Assembly (NCBI GenBank): GCA_049515655.1 | Contig: JBEKTW010000014.1 | Location: 1 to 64,000 of the forward strand | Length of the DNA stretch: 64,000 nt | Reading direction: 5' to 3' | Origin: JBEKTW01 sp049515655 | GTDB lineage: Bacteria; Bacteroidota; Ignavibacteria; UBA10030; SZUA-254 | Part shown: positions 26,022-33,845 of the stretch, in pieces | How the letters are laid out: the number at the start of each line of letters is the position of its first letter | Numbering within the stretch: the first letter of the stretch is position 1 | Notes under the pieces: generated by a model | Seen by the model: only the letters and a program-made list of their open reading frames with translations | The model's database searches: none | Told to the model about the DNA's origin: nothing | Position numbers and translations under genes: made by a program

Positions 26022-27107
26022 ATGAGTGGTTACAAGATGGAAGAGTTTGAAGGCGAGGTAGAGAAAATCCCTCTTAAATCGATCAAGCCTAGCAAGCACA
26101 ATCCTCGTGGTCCTATCGAAAGGAATGAAACCTTTCTAAGACTTGTCTCATCAATTGATGATGTCGGCGTCATCGTGCCAATTGTGGTACGAGAACTCTC
26201 ACAGAAGGAAGGGCAGATCAAATACGAACTTGTAGATGGAGAGCGTAGGTACTGGGCGGCCATCGAGTGTAGGAGAGAGGAAGTTCCTGCGCACATACTC
26301 AGCGGGTCTCATAGTCTGGGGAAACTCCGTAAACTCATGTTTCACACGCACATGACTAGGGAGCAATGGGGCGCGATTGCACAGTGCAGAGCTCTTGAGG
26401 AAGTTTATCCCAAACTTGTTGATGGGTTGACATTCTCAGAAAAGGCAGACTGGGTAAAAAAACTTGCGAAGGAAACAGTGATGTCAACAATGACGGCGAG
26501 AGACAGAATCAATGTGCTCTCTTGGCCGAGGGAACTTAAATCGCGAATCTATGACTTCGATGACAAACAAAACACGAAAGACATTTACTCGTATGTGTTG
26601 GCTATTGAAGTTAGCATTGTTGAGCCCGCACGTAGCGCTTTTCCTGATTTTTACAGCCACGGTCAAGCAGTAGAGCGCAATGCCAACAAAGTAAGAGCAG
26701 CTCTGCTGGAAAAAACTATCTCGGGCATTGAGACAGGATTGCTTAACAGTAGGGAACAGATCAGAAGCATTTCCCCGCTATTTAATTCTCAGGCGGACGC
26801 TGCGACGAAGAAATCCGCTTTGAACTTGTTTAAGGAATTCGTTGATCGTCGGGAGATCCAATTTGAAGATTTACGGGCAGAGATTGTCGCTAAACTCCCG
26901 GACACCTTAAAGCAAAAACCGCCCAAACCCCAGCGAGTAATTGCCTCACTCAGAGCTTTAGAGCTAGTACTCAGAGACTACGGTCCCAGCTATATCGATA
27001 ATTCCGTACAACGAGAGAATTCGCGCGAAAAGATAAGGAGAGAATTCATTGCGGCATTGGAAGGAGTTATTTCAGCGAGTAAAGCTCTGAGGTCAAAACT
27101 TAGATGA
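26022..27107 (+). CDS. ParB/sulfiredoxin-like nuclease-domain protein
   Basis: 361 residues. The N-terminal ParB fold is clear: IPLKSIKPSKHNPRGP at 14-29, GVIVPIVVREL, and the ParB box DGERRYWAAIECRRE at about 72. The middle (WGAIAQCRALEEVYPKL, then a helical segment with TARDRINVLSWP) matches the helix-turn-helix region of ParB proteins. The C-terminal half is helical. ParB-type domains can bind CTP and load on DNA or act as nucleases. There is no ParA partner, so plasmid partition is unlikely. The position between a methyltransferase and an HD hydrolase points to a defence or DNA-marking role. Confidence 0.8.
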   Translation: MSGYKMEEFEGEVEKIPLKSIKPSKHNPRGPIERNETFLRLVSSIDDVGVIVPIVVRELSQKEGQIKYELVDGERRYWAAIECRREEVPAHILSGSHSLGKLRKLMFHTHMTREQWGAIAQCRALEEVYPKLVDGLTFSEKADWVKKLAKETVMSTMTARDRINVLSWPRELKSRIYDFDDKQNTKDIYSYVLAIEVSIVEPARSAFPDFYSHGQAVERNANKVRAALLEKTISGIETGLLNSREQIRSISPLFNSQADAATKKSALNLFKEFVDRREIQFEDLRAEIVAKLPDTLKQKPPKPQRVIASLRALELVLRDYGPSYIDNSVQRENSREKIRREFIAALEGVISASKALRSKLR

Positions 27108-28696
27108 TTCGCAAAACGACTACCGAGGGAGCTATCCGGCAACTTGCTTGGCAACTCGATGCAAGCCACCCTCTGCGTTTCTTGCCATCGCGCGATTTGC
27201 CGAGAGCCATTCTGCCAGGAAAGGTGTTTCTACCTGATTACTGTTTTCAACAGGACAGTGATTACTTTCTTGTCTACCCTATTCCGACTCCTGAGATTCC
27301 AGAGTGGATAACGGGTGCCCGGCATGTCTTACAAGCAAGGCAGAACCTCAAGTTGATATTACTCGCATCGCAGTCAGAGGAATTTTCCGGGCCATCTATC
27401 GCTCACGCCATTGCCAACCAGGCCAGAGAATTGCAGTACGGTCTTGCAGTTCAAACCCGCGACGGCGTATTTCTAGTATTCCCCCCGAACTTTAGGGAAC
27501 CGAGGCCCACTAGGTCAAAGGCCGAGTACGGCCATATACCTAGCTGGATCTTTCGGAGGGCCTCTGAAGGGACAAGCACAAGCAATCACATGCGAGACTG
27601 CATCACTCGCTTTCGTGACAATTACGAAAGGACAATTGACAACCGACAGATTGATTATCATAGGGAATGTCATTTGCTATACCAACTGGCAGAGGAGATA
27701 ACTCATGGAGATCCCCGTTTGTTTTACCCGATGGACAGGTTGGAGGCCTTAAGAGGATTTGAGCGCACGCATGCTGATCCATCAGCTCGAGACCATTATT
27801 TCCATACGTTCAATATTTTTTTCTTGGGTATGATCGTGTTGGATGAATTATTTACTTCGCGAGCCGATTTGACCTTTCCAGACAGTCTAATAAAATTGAA
27901 CCGACGGCGCTCATGTTCGAAACTTTGGGAAAGCCTTTGGTTCCTGACGTCGATGTTCCATGACCCTGGTTATATACCTCAAAACATCTGGTCCTTAATT
28001 TCATACGCATATGGCATTGAAAACACGGTGGCGCCTGAGACCCCAGTGCCTGAAGAAGTCATAGAGCGTATCGAAGACGTATGGGAAACCGAATTCCTGA
28101 ATGCCAAGGAAAAGCTATTTGGGGTATATGACGTAATCAATAAGTCCGTACAACGGAGTCGGGCGAATTACCGTGAGGAGTTGAATAGGTTCAAACGGGG
28201 ATTGCGAGCAGCTTACTTTGATGGATTGAGGGCCGGCCACAGTCTTATATCCGGCTTGACTCTTGTCAATCTCTGTCTCTCCGACACCACAGCTCCTCAT
28301 CCGCATTTTAGCCGGCCAACCTCGGTTGTGGCTTGCACGTTGGCGTCCTTAAGCATGCTCTTTCATGATCAGCATTGCAGGGAGAAGTTGTTAAATCATG
28401 AAATCCCCAGGATACCATTTCGAGTTCTCCCATACGCCTCCTTGTTGATGTTTGTCGATGCGCTCCAGGATGACAGACGTGATGTGAGAACCTCAAGATT
28501 TTCCAAGGATGGCGTTCTAGAGTCATTAAAGATTGATGCAGCTAATGGCCTTGTGACGGCAAAAGTTAGACTTCGTAATATCCCTCTTGAACACTGGGCT
28601 GGCCGGATTGCCGAGTATGAGAGCGTCATGCGTTGGATTAATCCCGACTCGGAGGTAAAATTCCTGATAGATTATCATTCTGGCCTATGGGCGTGA
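27104..28696 (+). CDS. HD-superfamily metal-dependent hydrolase-like protein
   Basis: 530 residues; the start overlaps the ParB-like stop (ATGA). The N-terminal ~190 residues are unassigned. The C-terminal part shows an HD-type ligand set: H231/H234 in RDHYFHTFN, H286-D287 in SMFHDPGYI, H379 in RAGHSLISG, H421-D422 in LFHDQHC and D452 in MFVDALQDD. Such enzymes are phosphohydrolases acting on nucleotides, or metal-dependent nucleases (as in Cas3'' and dGTPases). I recognise no closer family. It closes the three-gene operon and converges on the PLD gene, 68 bp apart. Confidence 0.65.
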   Translation: MIRKTTTEGAIRQLAWQLDASHPLRFLPSRDLPRAILPGKVFLPDYCFQQDSDYFLVYPIPTPEIPEWITGARHVLQARQNLKLILLASQSEEFSGPSIAHAIANQARELQYGLAVQTRDGVFLVFPPNFREPRPTRSKAEYGHIPSWIFRRASEGTSTSNHMRDCITRFRDNYERTIDNRQIDYHRECHLLYQLAEEITHGDPRLFYPMDRLEALRGFERTHADPSARDHYFHTFNIFFLGMIVLDELFTSRADLTFPDSLIKLNRRRSCSKLWESLWFLTSMFHDPGYIPQNIWSLISYAYGIENTVAPETPVPEEVIERIEDVWETEFLNAKEKLFGVYDVINKSVQRSRANYREELNRFKRGLRAAYFDGLRAGHSLISGLTLVNLCLSDTTAPHPHFSRPTSVVACTLASLSMLFHDQHCREKLLNHEIPRIPFRVLPYASLLMFVDALQDDRRDVRTSRFSKDGVLESLKIDAANGLVTAKVRLRNIPLEHWAGRIAEYESVMRWINPDSEVKFLIDYHSGLWA

Positions 28697-28745
28697 TACG
28701 CCGCCGTTTTGCGCACTATCAAATGACAAGTTCATTGTTTGCTGT

Positions 28746-28752
28746 GTTAAGT
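28746..28752 (-). other. Half attC-like site after the PLD gene
   Basis: On the minus strand ACTTAAC (a perfect RYYYAAC box) followed by ACAGCAAACAA begins 12 nt after the PLD stop codon. This resembles the start of the full attC-like site at 30150 (AGCTAACACGCAAAACAA). No GTTRRRY box follows before the neighbouring gene, so only a half-site remains. Confidence 0.35.
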
Positions 28753-28764
28753 GAAGACGTGTGG

Positions 28765-29988
28765 CTACCGAAATTCATAACCCAACAACTCTACAGCATT
28801 GTCAGCCTTGTCGTTTCTCAGGGGCAATTCGGAATGAACCCAACCGAGCAACTCCTGAGCATTCGACGAGCCGAAATGTTTTAACTTATACTTAGGATTG
28901 ACAAGAATTGCAGTGATCCTGACTGCAATATCATCTGAAGACCAAAGCAAGTAATTGAGAGAGTCCCTTAGCTTGTCGAGTGAGTTTTCCTGAGCAAACT
29001 TCCTATCAGCACGAAATCTCTGAGTACGCATTCCACCCGAATGAAGCGAGGCGTAGATTTCCATCGCCTGACCCTTTGTGAGTCGATGAATCCTTCCTGG
29101 CTTTAATATATCATAGAGTCGCTTTGCAGTGTGCTTCATATCCATTGTGTGATAGGTATTTGTCTTGTCCCATTCTGAATAACGTTTGAACAAATTCGGA
29201 AGAGCTGACTTCCTAAAGGCAGCATCTGATTGAATCCTCTTGAGATCGCTTCGATCCCAAACCTTGACGACCCAATGCCAGAAGTGGTCAACTGTAAGGT
29301 ATGGTCTTACCGTTGGCCATTCTTTCGCGGAGACCGACCTGACTGCATCAATAACTTCGTCGACGCATTTCCAGAAGGTGAAGTAGTTGATTGCTTCCTT
29401 GATGGGCTTTGAACGTTGACCGTTCAACCTTGGACTTAGGTACCGGCTCTCAAAATTGCGGTGCTTAGCCGAGAGATTATCTCGCGCAGCTTTTGTTTTA
29501 TTATAGAACGCTCGATAAGTATTGACATCCTGCGGAGATAACGAAGCAGCTATAGCCCACATTTCATTGAACTGAGTTTCGAGGGGCGATATGTGCTCAC
29601 TGGCTGTCAGATAAACGTTTGTTTCCAGATTGGATGCGAGCCCGCCACCCGTGAAATTGGAGGAACCGACAAGAGCAGCAAACGGCTTAGATTCTTTATA
29701 GAAGAGGTAGAGCTTGGAGTGGAAATTCGAATGAAAAAACTTCACTTCGATTTTGGATAATGGAAGTGGGAGCAGCCGCTTTAGAATTTCAGGATTGGTC
29801 GGTGGTTGCAAGGCAACAAGCAATGCCATCTTGAGCCTTTGCTGAAGCCATTCATCGACCAGCTCATTATCAGAAAAGTATGCAACGGCGAGTCGAACTT
29901 CGTCGGCAGAGCGAGCAAGCTTTCTCAGCGTGTCCGCTACGGTTTGACTGTCTGTGTTATGTATAAGGAATTGGTCGTGAGGCATCAT
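28765..29988 (-). CDS. Phospholipase D-like nuclease protein
   Basis: 407 residues. One HKD-type motif is seen: FHSKLYLF near residue 90, then LVGSSNFTGGG and a conserved Glu in LETNVYL, the layout of PLD-superfamily restriction nucleases (NgoFVII/BfiI type) and of the DISARM protein DrmC. Such proteins act as dimers with one HKD motif from each chain. The C-terminal 250 residues are helical and unassigned. An AGGAG ribosome site precedes the ATG. The gene starts 34 bp after the R' box of the attC-like site at 30022, as expected for the first gene of an integron cassette. Confidence 0.78.
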   Translation of the reverse strand: MMPHDQFLIHNTDSQTVADTLRKLARSADEVRLAVAYFSDNELVDEWLQQRLKMALLVALQPPTNPEILKRLLPLPLSKIEVKFFHSNFHSKLYLFYKESKPFAALVGSSNFTGGGLASNLETNVYLTASEHISPLETQFNEMWAIAASLSPQDVNTYRAFYNKTKAARDNLSAKHRNFESRYLSPRLNGQRSKPIKEAINYFTFWKCVDEVIDAVRSVSAKEWPTVRPYLTVDHFWHWVVKVWDRSDLKRIQSDAAFRKSALPNLFKRYSEWDKTNTYHTMDMKHTAKRLYDILKPGRIHRLTKGQAMEIYASLHSGGMRTQRFRADRKFAQENSLDKLRDSLNYLLWSSDDIAVRITAILVNPKYKLKHFGSSNAQELLGWVHSELPLRNDKADNAVELLGYEFR

Positions 29989-30021
29989 TACTCCTAATTG
30001 ATTTACGTGCCAGAAGTTTTC

Positions 30022-30150
30022 GCCTAACGTCTCGCAAAAAACGCAACAGTTTTGCGAATTTATTCATAGGCCAATCGCCAGTGAGCGAAACTGTTGCGTG
30101 AGGATTTTCAATCAACGACACTACCAACGTCGTTGTTTTGCGTGTTAGCT
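30022..30150 (-). other. attC-like integron recombination site
   Basis: 129 bp on the minus strand, from AGCTAAC (R''-like) to GTTAGGC (perfect R' box). The ends pair: CTAAC/GTTAG, then CGCAAAA/TTTTGCG (30033-30039 with 30136-30142) across unequal bulges. The middle holds a perfect 12-bp stem ACGCAACAGTTT/AAACTGTTGCGT (30041-30052 with 30088-30099). This is the shape of a long attC such as the Vibrio repeats. It lies exactly between two minus-strand nuclease genes, in the orientation gene-attC-gene. Confidence 0.75.
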
Positions 30151-30164
30151 ACCGTTTGCGCATC

Positions 30165-31058
30165 CTATGAAGTTTCAAAAAAATCGAGTGATTCGTTGAG
30201 CCAGTTGTCGACAGCGGACAATGGTGTCAAAGAAGCCTCAACCCAAGCCTTGCCATATACCCTTCTCTCTGGAAACGAGTCGCCTAGATGGACAAGACTG
30301 ACACCATTGGCCAATCGTAGTCGGGGCCGTCCGGACAGATAATCACACTTCTTTACTTGTATGGCGGCATTGTCATGGAAACAGACACCTGCCACTGAAA
30401 CTTGGTTGCGCCCTCTGATGTTGAGATCAACATCTTTGAGCGTACCGCCACGGTAGGTTGAACAGAATATCCGGTGATGGTGGAAAATCAAGAAGACCAG
30501 AGTCTCAAACTGTAGCGGAGATAAGAAAAAGAGCCTCCGTTCTTTCGTGATGTGCATCTTTGCCTTATGGCCCGATTCCGTGAATAACCACTCCGCGACT
30601 TCCGCTTCTTCGTTCTCTAGTTTGACAATCGTCTTACGGTTATATTTCTGGAATGAATTAATCGAGGCAAACGCTTCAGGAAGTTGTGCCTTTTCGAAAA
30701 TCTTAACGACAGTGGAATCTACAGCCTTTGGGCATGGAAACTCGGCATCCTTCATTCCACCATTGTAGACAGCAGTCTGTGGAACGAGGGCATAAATTAA
30801 ATCGTCGAAAAGCCAGAAAACGCTGTTCGCTCGGTCGGTCTGGGCCGCGTGAAAGAACGGATCAATTTGATCCCTGTCCTTACCGTCGTTAACCGTTCGA
30901 CCTTTCAGGTAGTCCTCAACCTTCCAATCGCCAAAATAGATAGCAAGCGGGAGTGAATCCTTCTTGGAGAGTGCTGCGTTCCTTTCGTTGATGCACTGCT
31001 TCAGAAAGCGATTCGCACCGCCAAACTTGAAATAATAGTGATTCATAGGTATGTACAT
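30165..31058 (-). CDS. PD-(D/E)XK-type nuclease-like protein
   Basis: 297 residues. The C-terminal half has SPLQFETLVFLIFHHH, then GGTLKDVDLNIRG and NAAIQVKKCDY. This is the layout of Mrr-like restriction nucleases, with an Asp motif followed by a (Q/E)-x-K motif. The N-terminal half (PLAIYFGDWKVEDYLKG, then SVFWLFDDLIYALVP) is unassigned and may recognise the target. A second Met four residues in is an alternative start. It is preceded by copy B of the 123-nt promoter repeat and followed by a complete attC-like site, so it looks like a self-contained cassette. Confidence 0.65.
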   Translation of the reverse strand: MYIPMNHYYFKFGGANRFLKQCINERNAALSKKDSLPLAIYFGDWKVEDYLKGRTVNDGKDRDQIDPFFHAAQTDRANSVFWLFDDLIYALVPQTAVYNGGMKDAEFPCPKAVDSTVVKIFEKAQLPEAFASINSFQKYNRKTIVKLENEEAEVAEWLFTESGHKAKMHITKERRLFFLSPLQFETLVFLIFHHHRIFCSTYRGGTLKDVDLNIRGRNQVSVAGVCFHDNAAIQVKKCDYLSGRPRLRLANGVSLVHLGDSFPERRVYGKAWVEASLTPLSAVDNWLNESLDFFETS

Positions 31059-31089
31059 TCTTCGTTGCGCAAATGGCAGCCAACGTTGT

Positions 31090-31111
31090 AATGACGCAAT
31101 ATAGCGTCATT
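31090..31111. repeat. Small perfect hairpin in the leader of the 30165-31058 gene
   Basis: AATGACGC and GCGTCATT pair around a 6-nt loop. It lies between the promoter repeat and the start codon and could affect translation or act as a protein site. The rest of 31062-31385 holds copy B of the promoter repeat and nothing else recognisable. Confidence 0.45.
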
Positions 31112-31124
31112 ATTTCCTTTGGAC

Positions 31125-31247
31125 TGATTCTCATCGGAGAGTCCCGAGAGCCTACCGATATGTTGCGTTACATCCATCCCAATTCTCGCCATCGTCAATG
31201 ATTGTGCTATCGCGAAAAGTTACAAAGAATCTTCGAGGATTTCAAAT
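31125..31247 (-). repeat. 123-nt promoter/leader repeat, copy B
   Basis: Counterpart of 24370-24492, same length and orientation. The most conserved blocks are ccatcgtcaatgattg, gcgaaaagtta and cgaggatttcaaat (plus strand). Confidence 0.75.
31217..31245 (-). promoter_or_regulatory. Promoter of the PD-(D/E)XK gene at 30165-31058
   Basis: On the minus strand TTGAAA (31245-31240), a 17-nt spacer and TAACTT (31222-31217), 159 nt before the start codon. The same arrangement precedes the Z1 gene. Confidence 0.6.
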
Positions 31248-31385
31248 AGAGCGAAGCCCCCCAAGAGGCGTTTTCCCCCTCTGCGCAATGCCTTGTGATA
31301 CTCACATATCGCTTCCGATTGGCCACAATTTTGCCACTAAGCGTTGACAAATGTTAAAAACAAGCTTACTAATATCTCATCGAAA

Positions 31386-32231
31386 ATGGACAAATCGAAG
31401 CTTGATATGACCGTTTGGAGCCCGACAAGTTGGAACCTGTGGAAGACGTGTCCAGCGAAATACCGAATTAAAAAGGTCGAACGATGGCAACGGCCAGACT
31501 TGAAGGAAGACAGCGAGTTCGCCAAACTCGCCATCCCAGGACTCGTCGTAGACAGGATGCTTCAGTTTTGGCTGCACCGAAAACGGTTCGCAGACATGCG
31601 TTGGGTAAACGAAAACATTGGCATGGTTTGGTCGATGATTGAAAGCGAAATCCATCCTCAATGGTCAACTACGGAGGAAATAAGAAGTGTCAAGGAAGAA
31701 ACCTGGCAGGGATTGAGAACTGCCATCAGAATGCTGGAAGAGTTACACATTGAAGAATATGATCTCCGCATTCAACCCACGTTCTTTGAAAAAATCACGG
31801 CTTCACTCTCCGTAGCGGGCTCGGCAGACCTGTTACTCGTCGGGAAGAATTCCGTTGATGCCGTCCTTATTGATTTCAAGAACGCTCATAGGCGTGAACG
31901 TATCACAAAAGACCAGTTGGTCATCTATCAAATTGGATTGAAGAAGAAGACCCCATACAACTTCACCCAATCCGGTTACTTGATGTTCAACCCCCGTCTC
32001 GAACAATGGAAATGGTTTAAGATCGGAACCCCACACGAAGAGAAGATGATCGAAAAACTCGCGCTTGCAACCGAGCAGGTTCTCCAACAGAAGTTTGATT
32101 ACACCTGGAACCACTTTACTTGTCCCAGATTCTGTGATGTTCGATTTGCCTGTGAGATGTTCCAACGGATTGCGGGGAAGACGATCCCAGCGAAGGATTC
32201 GAAGTCGAAAATATTTTTACTAGCCCGATGA
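31386..32231 (+). CDS. RecB/Cas4-like nuclease with probable Fe-S cluster
   Basis: 281 residues from the ATG at 31386; a TTG at 31344 or an ATG at 31407 are alternatives. SPTSWNLWKTCPAKYR at the start and CPRFCDVRFACEMF at the end supply one plus three Cys, the 4Fe-4S pattern of Cas4 and AddB. The nuclease core is visible as AGSADLLLV, then LIDFKNAHR (D-x-K) near 160 and QLVIYQIGL (Q-x3-Y). It probably trims DNA ends. No CRISPR array or cas1/cas2 is nearby, so a role in recombination or element processing with the downstream Gam-like and RadC-like proteins is more likely than adaptation. It overlaps the RadC-like gene by 4 nt. Confidence 0.8.
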   Translation: MDKSKLDMTVWSPTSWNLWKTCPAKYRIKKVERWQRPDLKEDSEFAKLAIPGLVVDRMLQFWLHRKRFADMRWVNENIGMVWSMIESEIHPQWSTTEEIRSVKEETWQGLRTAIRMLEELHIEEYDLRIQPTFFEKITASLSVAGSADLLLVGKNSVDAVLIDFKNAHRRERITKDQLVIYQIGLKKKTPYNFTQSGYLMFNPRLEQWKWFKIGTPHEEKMIEKLALATEQVLQQKFDYTWNHFTCPRFCDVRFACEMFQRIAGKTIPAKDSKSKIFLLAR

Positions 32232-32683
32232 AATACTGTTTCCGCACAATAACCTGGAAGTTCAAGGAAACTGCTGAATCGCTTCCCGAGCTTCAAAATG
32301 TGTCGTCTGTCGTGGTCAGAGCCCCAGATGACCTGTTCAGAACCTATAGAGGTCTCTTCAACGACCAAGCCCGAGAGCGATTTATAGTATTCTGGTTGAA
32401 CTCCGCTAATAAAGTGATGGGTTTTGAAGTGGTCTCGGAAGGAATCCTCGACAGCAGCGTCGTCCATCCAAGAGAAGTATTCAGAGGCGCTATTGTCGCC
32501 ACAGCCGCAGCCATAATCATAGCTCATAATCACCCCTCCGGCAACCCAGAGCCGTCAGCAGAAGACATGAGTATCACGAAGCAGATCGTCGAGAGTGGCA
32601 AGATCGTTGGCATCCGCGTTCATGACCATCTCATTTTTGCCGGGAACGGCTATACGTCCTTTGCAGAACGAGGTATAATGTAA
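32228..32683 (+). CDS. RadC-like JAB/JAMM-domain protein
   Basis: 151 residues, only the JAB domain of RadC without its N-terminal helix-hairpin-helix. The metal site is AHNHPSGNPEPSAED near residue 100, with the upstream HPREVFRGAI segment. Such short RadC-like proteins are frequent on integrative elements; their biochemical role is unsettled. The start overlaps the RecB-like stop (ATGA). Confidence 0.85.
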   Translation: MKYCFRTITWKFKETAESLPELQNVSSVVVRAPDDLFRTYRGLFNDQARERFIVFWLNSANKVMGFEVVSEGILDSSVVHPREVFRGAIVATAAAIIIAHNHPSGNPEPSAEDMSITKQIVESGKIVGIRVHDHLIFAGNGYTSFAERGIM

Positions 32684-32722
32684 ACTCTTCATTCACCATT
32701 AATAAAAGAAAGGAAATATTCT

Positions 32723-33250
32723 ATGGACTTCATTGAAGAACTTCTGCTTGAATCGGAGAAAGCGGAGGAACAGCAACGGCTCGAGATGAGCAGACTCCGG
32801 GCGGACCAGCTTCTAATGGCGATCCAGGTGCTCGAAGGGAAGATCGAGGACGTTGACAAAATGACGACTGAGGAAATACAGTTGATCGAGCACTACCGGA
32901 AGAACGAGGAGGAGCGCCTGATGAAAAGAGTCAGGTGGTTCGCCTGGAATCTTGAGCAGTTCATGCGTTCTACCGACGAAAAGACCATCAACCTTCCGCA
33001 CGGAACCATCAAACTGAGGCTGGGGAGGGATAAGGTGGAGATTGCCGACCTGCAGAAATTCCTGGCCGATAAATCCAACCAGCAATTCCTGCGGGTCGTT
33101 CCAGAAGCGTATGAGCCCGACTTGCAATCTCTCAATCAGCACATAAAACGAACCGGGCACTTGCCGGAAGGCGTAAATCTCATACCGGCAGAAGCCAAAT
33201 TTCATTACACAACAATCAAAAGGAGCGAAAACAATGAACAAACCAACTAA
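32723..33250 (+). CDS. Mu Gam-like host-nuclease inhibitor
   Basis: 175 residues. A long coiled-coil N-terminus (EELLLESEKAEEQQRLEMSR and following) leads to INLPHGTIKLRLGRDKVEI near residue 90, the core of the Gam family, which binds double-stranded DNA ends and blocks RecBCD-type exonucleases. On an excising element it would protect linear or broken DNA. It overlaps the next gene by 17 nt. An AAAGGAAA ribosome site precedes the start. Confidence 0.75.
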   Translation: MDFIEELLLESEKAEEQQRLEMSRLRADQLLMAIQVLEGKIEDVDKMTTEEIQLIEHYRKNEEERLMKRVRWFAWNLEQFMRSTDEKTINLPHGTIKLRLGRDKVEIADLQKFLADKSNQQFLRVVPEAYEPDLQSLNQHIKRTGHLPEGVNLIPAEAKFHYTTIKRSENNEQTN

Positions 33251-33725
33251 CGGCAACCGACCGAAGATCGAACTTCTTCTCAATCAGCCCATGAGGGTAA
33301 AACTTCTCAAGGAGAAGCCCTTTGAAGGCAGCAGCACATACGGCGCGTATTGGCTGTACTCGGTGGAACACGAGGGAGTCGAGCATGCCTTCTTTGCCAC
33401 GCCCGAAGTAAACCAGGAAATATCACGGCTGGATGCGAAGTCCGGCGACGAGATCGTCCTCACGAAGGTGGCTCACCAAAACGGGAGACGCATCTCCCCA
33501 CAGATTCACGTGGAAGTTGTGCCAAAGCCGAAACCCGAAACCAAGCCAGAGAACAAGCCAAAGGACTCGCTTGCAGACAGCTTGAAGGCGATCATGGAGA
33601 CCTCAGTTCGTGAAGCTGTGGAAATCACCAGGGCCATCGACGGCGTGCCTTTTCAGAACGCCGACATTCAAAAAATAGCCAGCTGTTTGTTCATAGCGAG
33701 AACGCGGATGAACGGTTTTGCTTGA
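33234..33725 (+). CDS. Unknown protein, possible OB-fold DNA-binding protein
   Basis: 163 residues. The N-terminal ~95 residues are beta-rich (MRVKLLKEKPFEGSSTYGAY, then GDEIVLTKVAH), which could be a single-stranded-DNA-binding OB fold. A Lys/Pro/Glu linker (KPKPETKPENKPKD) leads to a C-terminal helix. It overlaps the Gam-like gene and ends the operon. No family is firmly recognised; the DNA-binding suggestion rests on context and composition. Confidence 0.55.
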   Translation: MNKPTNGNRPKIELLLNQPMRVKLLKEKPFEGSSTYGAYWLYSVEHEGVEHAFFATPEVNQEISRLDAKSGDEIVLTKVAHQNGRRISPQIHVEVVPKPKPETKPENKPKDSLADSLKAIMETSVREAVEITRAIDGVPFQNADIQKIASCLFIARTRMNGFA

Positions 33726-33845
33726 CACTTGACGCAAAACGGTTTCTCACGGTAGCTGTCCGGGATCTGCAAAGTCGATTCTCCACAAAATAACTCTTTT
33801 CGACTTTGCTGGACATGAATTGTCATTTTATATTATATTGCTACC

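Noticed and set aside
26022..27107. ParB-like gene as a plasmid partition function
   Set aside because: There is no ParA gene or parS-like array nearby, and the gene is tightly coupled to a methyltransferase and an HD protein.
28765..31058. PLD and neighbouring genes as a DISARM system
   Set aside because: DrmA and DrmB are absent. Only the PLD fold is shared.
31386..32231. Cas4-like gene as evidence of CRISPR
   Set aside because: No cas1, cas2, effector or repeat-spacer array is present anywhere in the window.
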